64,000 nt of DNA from Spirosoma arboris (GCF_009754945.1 NZ_WPIN01000005.1:62001-126000), one strand, 5' to 3'. Counted from the first letter of the stretch, positions 43,528 to 52,770 are shown. Numbers and translations: made by a program. Notes: generated by a model not told the origin, from the letters alone.

Positions 43528-44844
43528 CTATTCAATTCTTAGTACCTGGCCATAAGGAGGAGTAAACCACTCATATGGGTCTGTTAGTACCCAAAGCACC
43601 TGGTAGGGCATTGATTCATAGGGATACTCTATGCATCCATCGGTAATTATGACGACATAGAGTATACCCTCATCCTGAGCTAAATGCAACATCGCCGGTG
43701 TTATATCGCTCCCGCCTAAGCCTTTAACCTGAAAATCAAGTAGTTCAGATGGCGTATACCAGCTATCATCGCTGACGCCGGTATCACATTGCACTACATG
43801 AACTTCGGGGATCATCGACGATTCGGCAAAGGAGGCTATGAATCCCAGTACTTCAGAAAGTAGGCTACTCATCGACCCACTTGTGTCAATAATAATATGA
43901 ATTGTATTCCCTTCGCGCTTATAGCCAGCCTGCACCAAATCGGTGTAGGTGCCCCGTCGACTGGGTCGGGTATAGGTTCGCCCACTTCGGGCCGTAAATT
44001 CCAGCCATTGCTGGAGAGCCATTTCCCAGGGAGGTTTATAGGCCGACTTAACCGCCTGGTAGTTAACCTCGTAGATATTGGATTGGGACCATCCAGGAAC
44101 GTCGAGATTGGGTAGTTTATCGTAAACGAATTTTTCGGCGAGAGCTTTCTGAACCAGGCCATTGATCTGTACCATTCGGTTATGGATTGTAGCGGGCGTA
44201 ACCGTTGGAAACAAAAGTTGCTCCAGTTCTTCCGAAAGGATGTCCGTTTTGTTAGATAGCCTATCCTCCAGCGATGCTACTGGCTGGACCATGTTTAGCT
44301 TTTCCAGCAAATCAGCAAACGGAGACTCATTCCTGGTAGCCAGTGCTCCATTTCCAGCTTGCCAATGTGGTCTGGACATGAGTTGCTGAAGCCTCCAGTC
44401 GCTAAACGAATCCCGAATAAATGTCAGCAACTCTTCTGCCGGCTTATCCGCTAACGAATAGTAGCGGCCAGCATCCTGGTCCCAATCCAGGCCAGAGGCT
44501 GGCACTTCATCTACACCAAATGCCCGTTTGAGTATATCATTGATTAGATAATCGTGTGTAATGTTGAACAGTTTGGCATCTTCCTGACTCGAACGATAGT
44601 GCGATCGTAGGGCCAGATGCATCATTTCGTGGGCCATCACAAAAGATGCATCGTGCAAGCTCAATTGGACAAGCCAGTCGGGATTGTAGATCAGCCTACC
44701 AGATGCAAAAATGGCAGCCGTTGCCACCTGGTTAGTCGGAACTAACTCAATATTGAGCGTTAATTCGGCCAGATAGGGAATCGTGATTCGGACAACATGC
44801 AGCGCCTGCTTAGCCAGTTCGCTGGCGGTGATCGTTGGATTCAT
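43528..44844 (-). CDS. VWA-like protein with metallopeptidase-like N-terminal domain (DUF2201)
   Basis: The protein is 438 aa. The start at 44844 overlaps the stop of the ATPase gene as ATGA, which decides it over an ATG 23 codons upstream. The N-terminal half is the putative metallopeptidase domain of DUF2201: FVMAHEMMHLALRSHYR holds HExxH (H-E-M-M-H). The C-terminal half is a von Willebrand A-like domain with a complete MIDAS start, HIIIDTSGSMSSLLSE, and a conserved SDITPAMLHLA. Such proteins work with MoxR AAA ATPases, perhaps in metal insertion or protein remodelling. Overlap with its ATPase gene implies coupled translation and a stable partnership. Confidence 0.9.
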   Translation of the reverse strand: MNPTITASELAKQALHVVRITIPYLAELTLNIELVPTNQVATAAIFASGRLIYNPDWLVQLSLHDASFVMAHEMMHLALRSHYRSSQEDAKLFNITHDYLINDILKRAFGVDEVPASGLDWDQDAGRYYSLADKPAEELLTFIRDSFSDWRLQQLMSRPHWQAGNGALATRNESPFADLLEKLNMVQPVASLEDRLSNKTDILSEELEQLLFPTVTPATIHNRMVQINGLVQKALAEKFVYDKLPNLDVPGWSQSNIYEVNYQAVKSAYKPPWEMALQQWLEFTARSGRTYTRPSRRGTYTDLVQAGYKREGNTIHIIIDTSGSMSSLLSEVLGFIASFAESSMIPEVHVVQCDTGVSDDSWYTPSELLDFQVKGLGGSDITPAMLHLAQDEGILYVVIITDGCIEYPYESMPYQVLWVLTDPYEWFTPPYGQVLRIE

Positions 44845-45851
44845 ACCAGTCCGGTTACTTGTTTTAGTGTTTCCAGGAAAGCCTCCGACACACCCAGACG
44901 CCCCCATTCCCATACATGACCAGCAAATAGCGCAAATCGTTGTTCCTGAGGCAATGCCAGCAGGAAACGGTTCAATTCATCGGCCGATACTTCCACTTTT
45001 CCCGTCAGGAGGTGATGTTTGATCCGGTTCAGCAGAAACCACAGTTGGGTGACCTCGTCGGGTAATTTCTGGGGGTCTCTCACATACTCCTCTATTGTCA
45101 GCAACATAGCGCTATTAACGTCCAGTGTGGTACAGAAAATAGCCGCATCAGCAGCCGACACCCGACCGAAACAAAGTGCTCGAACTAGATCAGGATTGAG
45201 AGCGCCTGCCCGTTCGACCAGATCCAGCGCCTGCGATAACGACGCCCAGGCCCGCGGAGTTGAGAACGGAACCGGCTCGGCAGACACATCCCGAATAAGC
45301 GCATCTGGGAAAAAATTGATGAACGAAATAATTTCCTTGCGGATGCCATGCTGCTGAGCCCAGATCATCCATTCTTTTAAATCAACCCGAATCTGCACGA
45401 CAAACGTGCGATTGATTAACGCACTGCTGATCTGACGCACTAAAGCCCGATCTTGCTGCCGATTTCCGGCGGCTACTACCCAGGTGCCTTTGGGCAACTG
45501 ATGTTCACCTAATCGCCGTTCCAGCAACAGCGCGTATAAGGCTTTCTGTACATCAGGTGCAGCCGCGGGCAGCTCGTCGAGAAACAAACAAAATGGTTCC
45601 GGTTCTTCGGGTAGCAATATACGCGGTGGACAAAAAACCGACCGACCATTGACAATCTGAGGGATACCGCTCACATCTTCGGGAGCTATTTGCGTACCAA
45701 GCAATGACCGTAGCGGCAATCCCTCCTCTTCGGCTGCCTGCCGAATTACGTCCGATTTGCCAACACCTGGGGGCGACAGGAGCAAAAGGCTTTCTTTATG
45801 TGCCATTGCCTTGATGAGCAACTTGGCTTGTCCCAGTGTGATCGTTTCCAT
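44841..45851 (-). CDS. MoxR-family AAA+ ATPase
   Basis: The protein is 336 aa. Walker A is LLLLSPPGVGKSDVIRQA near residue 27, Walker B CLFLDELPAAAPDVQKALY near 90, and sensor 1 VVAAGNRQQDRALVRQISSA. The arginine-finger region ALINRTFVVQIRVDLKEW and a C-terminal helical lid follow. MoxR ATPases form hexamers and act on a VWA partner that delivers the client, here the next gene. The upstream 231-aa gene ends 2 nt before this start, so the three form a tight operon. Confidence 0.92.
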   Translation of the reverse strand: METITLGQAKLLIKAMAHKESLLLLSPPGVGKSDVIRQAAEEEGLPLRSLLGTQIAPEDVSGIPQIVNGRSVFCPPRILLPEEPEPFCLFLDELPAAAPDVQKALYALLLERRLGEHQLPKGTWVVAAGNRQQDRALVRQISSALINRTFVVQIRVDLKEWMIWAQQHGIRKEIISFINFFPDALIRDVSAEPVPFSTPRAWASLSQALDLVERAGALNPDLVRALCFGRVSAADAAIFCTTLDVNSAMLLTIEEYVRDPQKLPDEVTQLWFLLNRIKHHLLTGKVEVSADELNRFLLALPQEQRFALFAGHVWEWGRLGVSEAFLETLKQVTGLV

Positions 45852-45853
45852 TT

Positions 45854-46549
45854 TCAGGCTAGTTTAATAATTTGTAAATCCTGACGACCTTCTTCGTCGG
45901 TTAATCGTACAGACGCGTGCGTATCGATTGCTACCGCCAGCATCCAGCCACTCTTATTCTGTACAATTTTCAGCTGACTAAGCTCATAGAACGCAGAGGG
46001 TTTGAGGTACTTCTCACTTCGCAGGCGATTTCCTTTCAGAAGCGCCATAATTGCATCTTCGTACTTAATCAGAGTTGTGGGGCCAAGAATGTCTGCCCAA
46101 CGATCCCAGAACGAGTGAACCGTTGAGTAAGTCGAGAAGCTTCCTGTCCGGTACAACTTTTTAACAAGGCTTTTACCCATTATTTGCTCAATCCCCTCTA
46201 AGATTACTGAGCTACCCAGGTCAATATCGAGTGGAGGATACCACCAGAGTTTGGGGTTATACGTCAGATTCACCAGTTGTATTTTTGTCGCATTGGTCTT
46301 CCGTTGCTGGAATGTTACCGAAGCCTTTTTGGGCCCTCTCTTCCCTCCACGTCCCTTCCCCATCCCTGGAAACGCATCATCCAGGTCGATCTCATCGGGC
46401 TCATCTTGCTTATATTCATACTCCTCATCAGAATGGGATTCTGTCTGCTCAGGCGCTATAAACCCCTTAGCCGCCAGGAAATCGCGGTCATCATCCGACA
46501 GATAGGCTTCCTGATACAAGTAGTCGATTATGTCGAGCAGTGTTTTCAT
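45854..46549 (-). CDS. Hypothetical protein, first gene of MoxR/VWA operon
   Basis: The protein is 231 aa and I do not recognise a family. Residues 1-30 look helical (LLDIIDYLYQEAYLSDDDRD), 35-65 are very acidic (SHSDEEYEYKQDEPDEIDLD), and a Gly/Lys-rich stretch follows (GMGKGRGGKRGPKK). The remaining part looks globular: YNPKLWWYPPLDIDLGSSVI, LVKKLYRTGSFSTYSTVHSF, WDRWADILGPTTLIKYEDAI, ending in beta-rich DLQIIKLA. It has no signal peptide or TM. Being co-transcribed with an ATPase and a VWA protein suggests an adaptor or client. It could be a charged scaffold; that is a guess. Confidence 0.8.
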   Translation of the reverse strand: MKTLLDIIDYLYQEAYLSDDDRDFLAAKGFIAPEQTESHSDEEYEYKQDEPDEIDLDDAFPGMGKGRGGKRGPKKASVTFQQRKTNATKIQLVNLTYNPKLWWYPPLDIDLGSSVILEGIEQIMGKSLVKKLYRTGSFSTYSTVHSFWDRWADILGPTTLIKYEDAIMALLKGNRLRSEKYLKPSAFYELSQLKIVQNKSGWMLAVAIDTHASVRLTDEEGRQDLQIIKLA

Positions 46550-46724
46550 GCTGGTAAACGGTTCATCGTTCTGAATTAGTTTTCCAGTGGGCCTGATTTA
46601 TGATATAAACTTAAGCGACTAACCAGCGATTAAAAAGGCGAAAATTAATTGATCAAGGCCATTCATGTAGTTATTGATGAGTAGCTAGTAAATTTCGTTT
46701 CATATTATACATTTTGCTTTACCT

Positions 46725-47252
46725 ATGCCCCCTCGTAAACTCTCTCTTGACGAGCTGAATCGGCTCTCTGTCGACGAATTTAAAGGCGCTGAAAAATTCC
46801 CGTATTGCCTGATTTTAGACGATATCCGGAGCCTAAACAATGTTGGTTCTGTATTCCGCACAGCCGATGCATTTCGGGCCGCAAAACTATACCTCTGCGG
46901 TATTACAGGCCAGCCTCCCCATCGCGATATTACCAAAACTGCCCTCGGTGCTACAGAATCTGTTTCCTGGGAGCACACACCTGATGTAGTAACTTTAGTA
47001 CAACGGTTACAGGCCGAAGGATGGGTTGTGGCCGCTATTGAACAAGCCGAAGGGAGCACTTCGTTAGCTGATTTTTCACCCGATTCAAACAAACAGTACG
47101 CTTTTGTGTTGGGTAACGAAGTGACAGGTGTTCGGGATGAGGTTGTGCAGTTGGCCGATTTGGTACTTGAGATTCCGCAGTTTGGCACAAAGCATTCGCT
47201 CAATATTGCTGTTACAGCTGGTATTGTTTGTTGGGATTTTCTCCAGAAATGA
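46725..47252 (+). CDS. SpoU/TrmH-family RNA 2'-O-methyltransferase
   Basis: The protein is 175 aa, the short form without an extra N-terminal RNA-binding domain. The three knot motifs are present: motif 1 NVGSVFRTADAFRAAKLYL, motif 2 FVLGNEVTGVRDEV, and motif 3 HSLNIAVTAGIVCWDF. SpoU enzymes use AdoMet to methylate the ribose 2'-OH of tRNA or rRNA; the short form matches TrmH or TrmL types but the target base cannot be told here. It has its own upstream space (175 nt to the divergent operon) with no clear promoter match. The next gene starts 78 nt later. Confidence 0.9.
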   Translation: MPPRKLSLDELNRLSVDEFKGAEKFPYCLILDDIRSLNNVGSVFRTADAFRAAKLYLCGITGQPPHRDITKTALGATESVSWEHTPDVVTLVQRLQAEGWVVAAIEQAEGSTSLADFSPDSNKQYAFVLGNEVTGVRDEVVQLADLVLEIPQFGTKHSLNIAVTAGIVCWDFLQK

Positions 47253-47275
47253 TAACAGAAACTTAACATTGGACT

Positions 47276-47307
47276 TTTGATTGTCACAAAAAATTCGTAT
47301 TTCTTTG
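47276..47307 (+). promoter_or_regulatory. Candidate promoter of the histone-like gene
   Basis: TTTG (47276-47279), 20 nt, then TTTCTTTG (47300-47307): a Bacteroidota-type -33 / -7 pair with one mismatch in the -7 element (TT for TA). It lies 24 nt before the ATG at 47331. Confidence 0.45.
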
Positions 47308-47330
47308 TAAATTTTTTTCATACTGAACAA

Positions 47331-47795
47331 ATGGCCAATAAAACCCTTAAAACCAAGCAGAAGTCGCTGGCATCTGAAATCGTCAGTTCTATAGAAACCA
47401 AACTTAGCGAAGCAGGCGCGGCTACAAAAAAAATGAAGAAATCCATCGAGAAATCGGCGGATAATCTGGCGAAGAAACTAGCGAAGTTGATGCATAAAGC
47501 GGAGAAGAAAGCGACTAAACCGGCTAAAGCTTCTGAAAAGAAGGTAAAGAAAGAGGTCGCCAAAGCGAAAAAGAATGCAGATAAGGCCGCTAAAAATGCT
47601 AAGCGAACCGCGAAAAAGGCAGTTGCTGCTGTAACCGAAGCAACGGTATCTGATGCTCCTGCTACTCCCCGCACAACACGCAAGCCAGCACCGGCACCAA
47701 AACCTGCGACGTCTAAGGCTACACGTACACCACGCCCTAAAACACCTGCCTCACCGGCACCAACTCCGGCAGAAACACCAACTGAAGCAGTGTAA
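47331..47795 (+). CDS. Histone H1-like basic nucleoprotein
   Basis: The protein is 154 aa from MANKTLKTKQKSLASEIVSS; an earlier ATG at 47277 sits upstream of the promoter. Residues 1-60 are a helical Lys/Ala domain (AATKKMKKSIEKSADNLAKK), 60-110 a Lys-dense tract (KKVKKEVAKAKKNADKAAKN, AKRTAKKAVAAV) and 115-154 a Pro/Thr/Ala tail with Arg (TPRTTRKPAPAPKPATSK). That matches the bacterial eukaryote-H1-like proteins (Hc1-like) that bind DNA without sequence preference. It probably condenses or organises the nucleoid. A strong terminator follows, so it is transcribed alone. Length and composition vary widely in this class. Confidence 0.82.
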   Translation: MANKTLKTKQKSLASEIVSSIETKLSEAGAATKKMKKSIEKSADNLAKKLAKLMHKAEKKATKPAKASEKKVKKEVAKAKKNADKAAKNAKRTAKKAVAAVTEATVSDAPATPRTTRKPAPAPKPATSKATRTPRPKTPASPAPTPAETPTEAV

Positions 47796-47824
47796 GTTAA
47801 TCAGTAAATACATTTTTTTTTACA

Positions 47825-47849
47825 AGCCCGTCTAAAACGGGCTTTTTTT
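47825..47849 (+). terminator. Rho-independent terminator
   Basis: AGCCCGT (47825-47831), loop CTAAA, ACGGGCT (47837-47843), then a run of T to 47849. It lies 30 nt after the histone-like gene. Confidence 0.92.
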
Positions 47850-47958
47850 GTTATCGATTATTGCTTTTTAGACTATTTTCTTGTGACATTTACACATTGC
47901 GTTTATGTCGTCTATTTGTAGGCTTTTAGTGTCCTACTAACTCATAAAAGACAGCGTT

Positions 47959-48873
47959 ATGCTGCGTCGTTCTCTTATTTATCCTATATCCGCACTTACG
48001 CTTTTGCTGGTCATTATCATAAGTGCAGTAGTTTATGGAAATAGGCTTTTATTAGCCGATACTGGTTTTTCCATATCGTCTTCACTTCAATGGCTAGGCC
48101 TCACTGGGCTAGTCTTGATAGCGCAGGGCCTGATGGGCTACCTCGTCTGGTGGCTATTGCGTCGACAACAGCGATCGGTAGTTCAGACGGAAGTATTGCA
48201 TTCTATTGTGCATGAATTTCAGTCACCAATTACGGCCATTCGAATGGCTGCCGATATTCTGGATTCGCCTATTGCCCGTAATCAGCCCGAACGAACGGAG
48301 AAGTATGTCCGTATCATCCGGGAGGAGACCGAACGGCTCCAGCATCAGGTTGAAACAATGCTGACGTTGGCCCGAGCAGACCGCAACACACTCATTTTAA
48401 ATCCTGAACCAATTCAGCTACACCAGCTCCTACGCTCGGTAGCCGAACGTCATGGCGATTACCTGACCCTGAATTTACCCGGCAACGACACACACATACT
48501 GGCAGATCGCCTGCATTTGACCAACGTATTGTACAACCTATTGGATAATGCCATAAAGTACAGCTCAGAAGACCCCCAAATCACGTTACTCACAAAGACC
48601 AATACAGATGGCCTCACCATTACGGTACGTGACAAGGGTGTGGGTATTCCGCCCAAATTAGTAGCCCAGATTTTTCAGCCTTTTTTCCGGGTTCACGATC
48701 GTAATCAGCCCAGTGTGAAGGGTTTCGGTTTAGGATTGAGCTACGTACAACGTATTATTCAATCCCATAACTGGACAATCTGGGTCAAAAGCGAAGTAGG
48801 TCAGGGAAGTGAGTTCATGATTCAGGTACCGCCTTCTGCCCTCTTATCTCACGACGAAACAATAAGCAAGTAG
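47959..48873 (+). CDS. Sensor histidine kinase, small two-TM type
   Basis: The protein is 304 aa. Two TM helices (about 9-27 and 46-67) leave only a very short periplasmic loop of about 18 residues, so it probably senses within the membrane. The HisKA domain has phospho-acceptor His85 in VHEFQSPITA; the HATPase domain has the N box NVLYNLLDNAIKYS, G1 DKGVGIPP and G2 GFGLGLSYVQ. No response regulator is adjacent. The response regulator at 35523 is NarL-type, while HisKA kinases with this H box usually partner OmpR-type regulators, so I do not pair them. Confidence 0.92.
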   Translation: MLRRSLIYPISALTLLLVIIISAVVYGNRLLLADTGFSISSSLQWLGLTGLVLIAQGLMGYLVWWLLRRQQRSVVQTEVLHSIVHEFQSPITAIRMAADILDSPIARNQPERTEKYVRIIREETERLQHQVETMLTLARADRNTLILNPEPIQLHQLLRSVAERHGDYLTLNLPGNDTHILADRLHLTNVLYNLLDNAIKYSSEDPQITLLTKTNTDGLTITVRDKGVGIPPKLVAQIFQPFFRVHDRNQPSVKGFGLGLSYVQRIIQSHNWTIWVKSEVGQGSEFMIQVPPSALLSHDETISK

Positions 48874-48895
48874 CTGATTCAATGTTGATTTGTTA

Positions 48896-48952
48896 TACGA
48901 CAAAGGTCGTTGTCAGGTATCCTAAGATGACTTGACAACGACCTTTGTCGTA
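48896..48952. repeat. Inverted repeat, 20-nt perfect arms
   Basis: TACGACAAAGGTCGTTGTCA (48896-48915) and its exact reverse complement at 48933-48952; loop 17 nt. It lies between the convergent kinase gene and the ThuA fusion gene. No T-run, so REP-type or a stem that stabilises both 3' ends. Confidence 0.85.
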
Positions 48953-48996
48953 CTTGTAAACGGGTAAGGTCTGAGCGACCTTACCGAGTTGATTAT

Positions 48997-51900
48997 TTAT
49001 TTTGCATTCATGGCCTGACCCGATTTTGTAACCTTCATCACACCATTCATAATCCGCCAGTGGCCTGGGAATGTGCAAACAAAAGGATAGTCGCCGGGCG
49101 TGGTTGGAGCTGTGAATTTGAGCCGATACGTTTGATCAGGGTTAATCAGTGGTGTAGCCGCAATTACCTGAGCAATAGAGGGAACATAGTTTTTCTCGGC
49201 TCCGTCTTTTGCCGTAATTAGCTTATCGGCAGCAGCGCCAATGATTTCCATACTTTTGGGTTTACCAATCACCAGATTGTGCTGCATGGCATCGGGGTTT
49301 TCCAGTACGATCTCAACTTGCTTACCCGCCGTTACGGTAAACTCTTTCTTGTCGTAACGCATTTCTTCACGCACCGTTTTCATCCGTACAATTTCTACAT
49401 CTGGATCTACCGGAGCTTCTTTCGTTACTCCCCAGGCTTCGTAAAGGCGATTCAAACGTTCACGGTTTTCGGTTGAAACGGAGCTGGTCAAACTGGCCAG
49501 AAATGACTTATCGGCATCCTGAACCGTTGCTTTTTGTTTCAGATTCCAGCCTTCAGCTACACCTTTAACAATAGCTTCTCCTTGTGCGGAAGCCAATTTC
49601 TGGCTTTGTCGGAGTAATGCAATAACAGAATCGACAGGAGCAACCGATGCATAGCTACGAGTAGCTCGTTCGAGCGCATAGGCACTTAGACTTTGCGGAG
49701 CGCGATAGGTTAGCGTATGCGTAGCATTGTTATTTTGTTCGTTTCCTTCAGCAATTTTATTCTCGCGGTCGAGCATAACTGTGAGCGTATACTGGCCGGC
49801 ACGCTCAAACGTTACGCCCATATCGCCAACCCAGGGGCCGTTGTTCGACTTACTAATCGTAACGGTTTCGCCGGGTTTGATGCCCGTATTGTGTGTCACA
49901 CTCACAAAATCAATTTTTGCTCCTTCAGCAGCCCCTTTAGGTCCTTCAACACGTAGCGATAATGGAATTGGTGTTCCTTCGGGAATGGCTACTCCACCGT
50001 TATTTTTCACGTCGACAAACAAGCGAACACTCTCGCGTACAGAAGGCGACTCGGGCGTGGTGCGAATGGCCGCAACGACGAGGTCTGGCAGATTCGATGA
50101 TGAAACGGTCTGTGGCGAGTTAGAGGCCGTAGCCGCTGCTGGCGCTTTCTCCATATCTGCGTGATTATGAGCCGCCATATCATGCGTTGCTTTGGCAGGC
50201 GCATTCGTCGCAATCTGCTTCAGATACGCTTTCAGCAATTGTCCTTTCTGGCTAGTTAGCGTAGTGGCAAATGCTTCGGGCAACCAACGGTCATCGACCT
50301 CCGTAGCTTTGTCGAGCCGAGCTAGAATAGCCTGTTGAGTAGCCGGGCTCTGGGGTATTTCCGACAGCTTCAACAGTGTATTCAACACAACTAATGGCTC
50401 TGTATCGTTCAGCGAATTGGCTTCCAACAGCGCAGTTGCGGCTTCCTGAATGGGTGGCATAACTTGTATTGCTGTTTTCCGAACAGCAGGAGCCGGATGT
50501 TTCAGCGCCTTACCAACTGCGATAGCCGCATTCTGGTCCGAACCATCCAGTGTATTCAGGCCTTTCAATGTCCATAATGCGTGAATAGCCGCCGGATTAT
50601 TGCCAATTTCATCGATCGACTGATCATTGACCAGTGCTATCAGTTGTGGGACAACGTCCTTATTGTTTCGTTCGATGAGCAGCCTCTGAGCGGTCATTCG
50701 CCAGAACATATTCGTATTCTTCAACGCGGTAATTAACTCAGCTGGACGGTCTTTGCTCAACGTCATTGGCGTATAAGCGGGCGCATTTTTGTAGCCAACC
50801 CGATAAATCCGGCCATGTGTAAAATCGCGGAGTGGCGTTTCGTAGGCATTACCAGATCCGTTGGTGGCGCCCTTAGGCGTGGGGTTATGCTGGATGATGT
50901 AACTATACCAGTCAACGACCCAAACGGCTCCATCTGGTCCAACTTCGGCAAACACCGGTGCAAACCATTCGTCGGCCCCAGCCATTAGATTAAAGCCTTC
51001 CGCATCTTCGAAATTGGTCCCGTTTTTCTGCATGACGTTCTGGTGCAGAATATGGCCCGTTGGCTCGGCTACAAAAGCAATCGTATTCCAGTATTTCTTC
51101 GGGAAAGCGCGGGCGGTGTAAAAGTTATGTCCAGCCGCTGCCGTAAATCCACCAAACACGTCGACCTGCCGCACTTTTTCGGTAATTGGCTTCATGTCTT
51201 TGTGCGTATCCGTACTGCGACTGCCATTTTCGCGAAGATGAGGTGCCCCACTGAAATACTGGTTCGGAATGGCCATATACCAACCGTGTGAATTGTTGGC
51301 CGTTGACCCGAAAATATCGCCGGTTTCCTTCAAGCCTAATCCCCAGGTATTATTCGAGGTACTGGTCATGTATTCCAGTTTCGAACCATCTGGTTTGAAC
51401 CGGAAAAAGCCCTGACTGAACTTCACACTATCGGCACCAATTTTTCCTTTAAAACCCGAGTAGCCCACACTTCCCCAAATCCAGTTATCAAAACCATAAT
51501 GCAGGTTGCTTGGTCCAGCATGAGTATCGAACGTACCAAATCCAGTGAAGACAATTTTCTTTACATCGGCCTTGTCGTCGCCATTAGTATCCTGCAGGAA
51601 CAGCATATGCGGAGCCTGCGAAACATATAGACCACCGTTGGCAAACGCCAGACCTGTTGGAATACTCAGTCCTTCAGCGAAGTTGGTAAACTTATCGGCC
51701 TTACCGTCTTTATCGGTGTCTTCGCAAATAACGATGTAATCTGAACCGCCTTCGGGTTTGCGTTCATTGGGGTAATCTTTCGTGATGAGTGCATAGAGCC
51801 GTCCGCGTTCATCCCACGCCATCGCAATTGGGTGCATAACGTTTGGCTCGTGCGCAAACAGATCGAGTGTAAAATCGACCGGCACCTGAATATGCTTCAT

Positions 51901-52770
51901 CGACTCTTCTGGCGAAAGCGGGTTTTGCTCTAACTGCGCACCCGGACGTTTTTCGTAGTTAGGGAGGTTGGCATCATGATACGTAAATGCCTGTGGCTTT
52001 AAATCATCGTGTAGTTTTTTGACGTCATCGCCTACAGCCCATAAAATACCTCGTTCGAGTAGTTGCTGAAAACCGGGCTGGAGCCAGGTACGTTCGTCAT
52101 GTCCATAAGCGGTGTAAAACACACGACCTTTCCCGTATTGGCGTGTCCAGGTGTAGGGTTCTTCCTTGACGCCCGGCTTATCTTTTTCCTGGTCGGCTTT
52201 AATGTCCCGAACCGCCAACACGTTGTTATCAGCTTGCAAGTGGCTGTGCAAATAGGTTTCGTCATAAGCTTTGAACGAAGGCAAACCAGCTACAATTGGA
52301 TTGTTTGGTTGCGTGAAGCGCGTCTGAATGGTGTCCATCCGATGCCGCCAGAACTGTCCGCCTACAACTTTATCGACGTATTCGGTTGAGTTTCGGAAAC
52401 ACCACGATGCGCAGTGCACTGGAATTATTCCTTTCCCGGATGCGACATAGTCCAGCATTGCTTTTTCCTGCGGCTTCGGAATACTATCCCAGTTGGCATA
52501 AATAAGCAAGCCGTCATATTTATTCAAGTTCTCGGCATTCAGGTCTTCCAGCTTATCTGTATAGGTAAAATTAATGCCTTTGTCGCCTAGAGCAGCCATA
52601 ATTTCTGGCACTCGCTCAATAGGCTTGTGATGGCCATTATCGCCCAGGAACAGAATTTCTATCCGACGTGGACTCGCCGAATTCTGCCGAACACTCGTTT
52701 GTTTCGCCGATTGGCGGGCACATTGAGCAAAGACAGTTGCCAGCCCAATAAGTATGAGTAATTTTTTCAT
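48997..52770 (-). CDS. ThuA / PVC-type sugar dehydrogenase / CARDB / azurin fusion lipoprotein
   Basis: The protein is 1257 aa with a lipoprotein signal (LILIGLATVFAQC). Domains in order: ThuA-like (about 30-250; RIEILFLGDNGHHKPIERVP, GIIPVHCASWCFRNS); PVC-type beta-propeller dehydrogenase (about 285-680; MAWDERGRLYALITKDYPNE, GPDGAVWVVDWYSYIIQHN); HEAT-like helices (about 690-850); CARDB (about 915-1045; LPDLVVAAIRTTPESP); and an azurin-type cupredoxin at 1137-1257. The copper ligands are visible: His1164 in MQHN, then Cys1232, His1237 and Met1241 in CTFPGHWRIM, the azurin spacing. There is no CxxCH, so the copper domain may take electrons in place of the cytochrome found in many relatives. 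It is third in the operon with Gfo/Idh and epimerase genes and works at the periplasm or outer membrane. Confidence 0.9.
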   Translation of the reverse strand: MKKLLILIGLATVFAQCARQSAKQTSVRQNSASPRRIEILFLGDNGHHKPIERVPEIMAALGDKGINFTYTDKLEDLNAENLNKYDGLLIYANWDSIPKPQEKAMLDYVASGKGIIPVHCASWCFRNSTEYVDKVVGGQFWRHRMDTIQTRFTQPNNPIVAGLPSFKAYDETYLHSHLQADNNVLAVRDIKADQEKDKPGVKEEPYTWTRQYGKGRVFYTAYGHDERTWLQPGFQQLLERGILWAVGDDVKKLHDDLKPQAFTYHDANLPNYEKRPGAQLEQNPLSPEESMKHIQVPVDFTLDLFAHEPNVMHPIAMAWDERGRLYALITKDYPNERKPEGGSDYIVICEDTDKDGKADKFTNFAEGLSIPTGLAFANGGLYVSQAPHMLFLQDTNGDDKADVKKIVFTGFGTFDTHAGPSNLHYGFDNWIWGSVGYSGFKGKIGADSVKFSQGFFRFKPDGSKLEYMTSTSNNTWGLGLKETGDIFGSTANNSHGWYMAIPNQYFSGAPHLRENGSRSTDTHKDMKPITEKVRQVDVFGGFTAAAGHNFYTARAFPKKYWNTIAFVAEPTGHILHQNVMQKNGTNFEDAEGFNLMAGADEWFAPVFAEVGPDGAVWVVDWYSYIIQHNPTPKGATNGSGNAYETPLRDFTHGRIYRVGYKNAPAYTPMTLSKDRPAELITALKNTNMFWRMTAQRLLIERNNKDVVPQLIALVNDQSIDEIGNNPAAIHALWTLKGLNTLDGSDQNAAIAVGKALKHPAPAVRKTAIQVMPPIQEAATALLEANSLNDTEPLVVLNTLLKLSEIPQSPATQQAILARLDKATEVDDRWLPEAFATTLTSQKGQLLKAYLKQIATNAPAKATHDMAAHNHADMEKAPAAATASNSPQTVSSSNLPDLVVAAIRTTPESPSVRESVRLFVDVKNNGGVAIPEGTPIPLSLRVEGPKGAAEGAKIDFVSVTHNTGIKPGETVTISKSNNGPWVGDMGVTFERAGQYTLTVMLDRENKIAEGNEQNNNATHTLTYRAPQSLSAYALERATRSYASVAPVDSVIALLRQSQKLASAQGEAIVKGVAEGWNLKQKATVQDADKSFLASLTSSVSTENRERLNRLYEAWGVTKEAPVDPDVEIVRMKTVREEMRYDKKEFTVTAGKQVEIVLENPDAMQHNLVIGKPKSMEIIGAAADKLITAKDGAEKNYVPSIAQVIAATPLINPDQTYRLKFTAPTTPGDYPFVCTFPGHWRIMNGVMKVTKSGQAMNAK

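Noticed and set aside
46700..47287. Minus-strand open frame of 195 codons over the SpoU gene
   Set aside because: The plus-strand frame has all three knot-methyltransferase motifs; the antisense frame has none.
47959..48873. Pairing of this histidine kinase with the response regulator at 35523
   Set aside because: They are 12 kb apart, and the regulator is NarL-type while the kinase is of the HisKA type usually paired with OmpR-type regulators.
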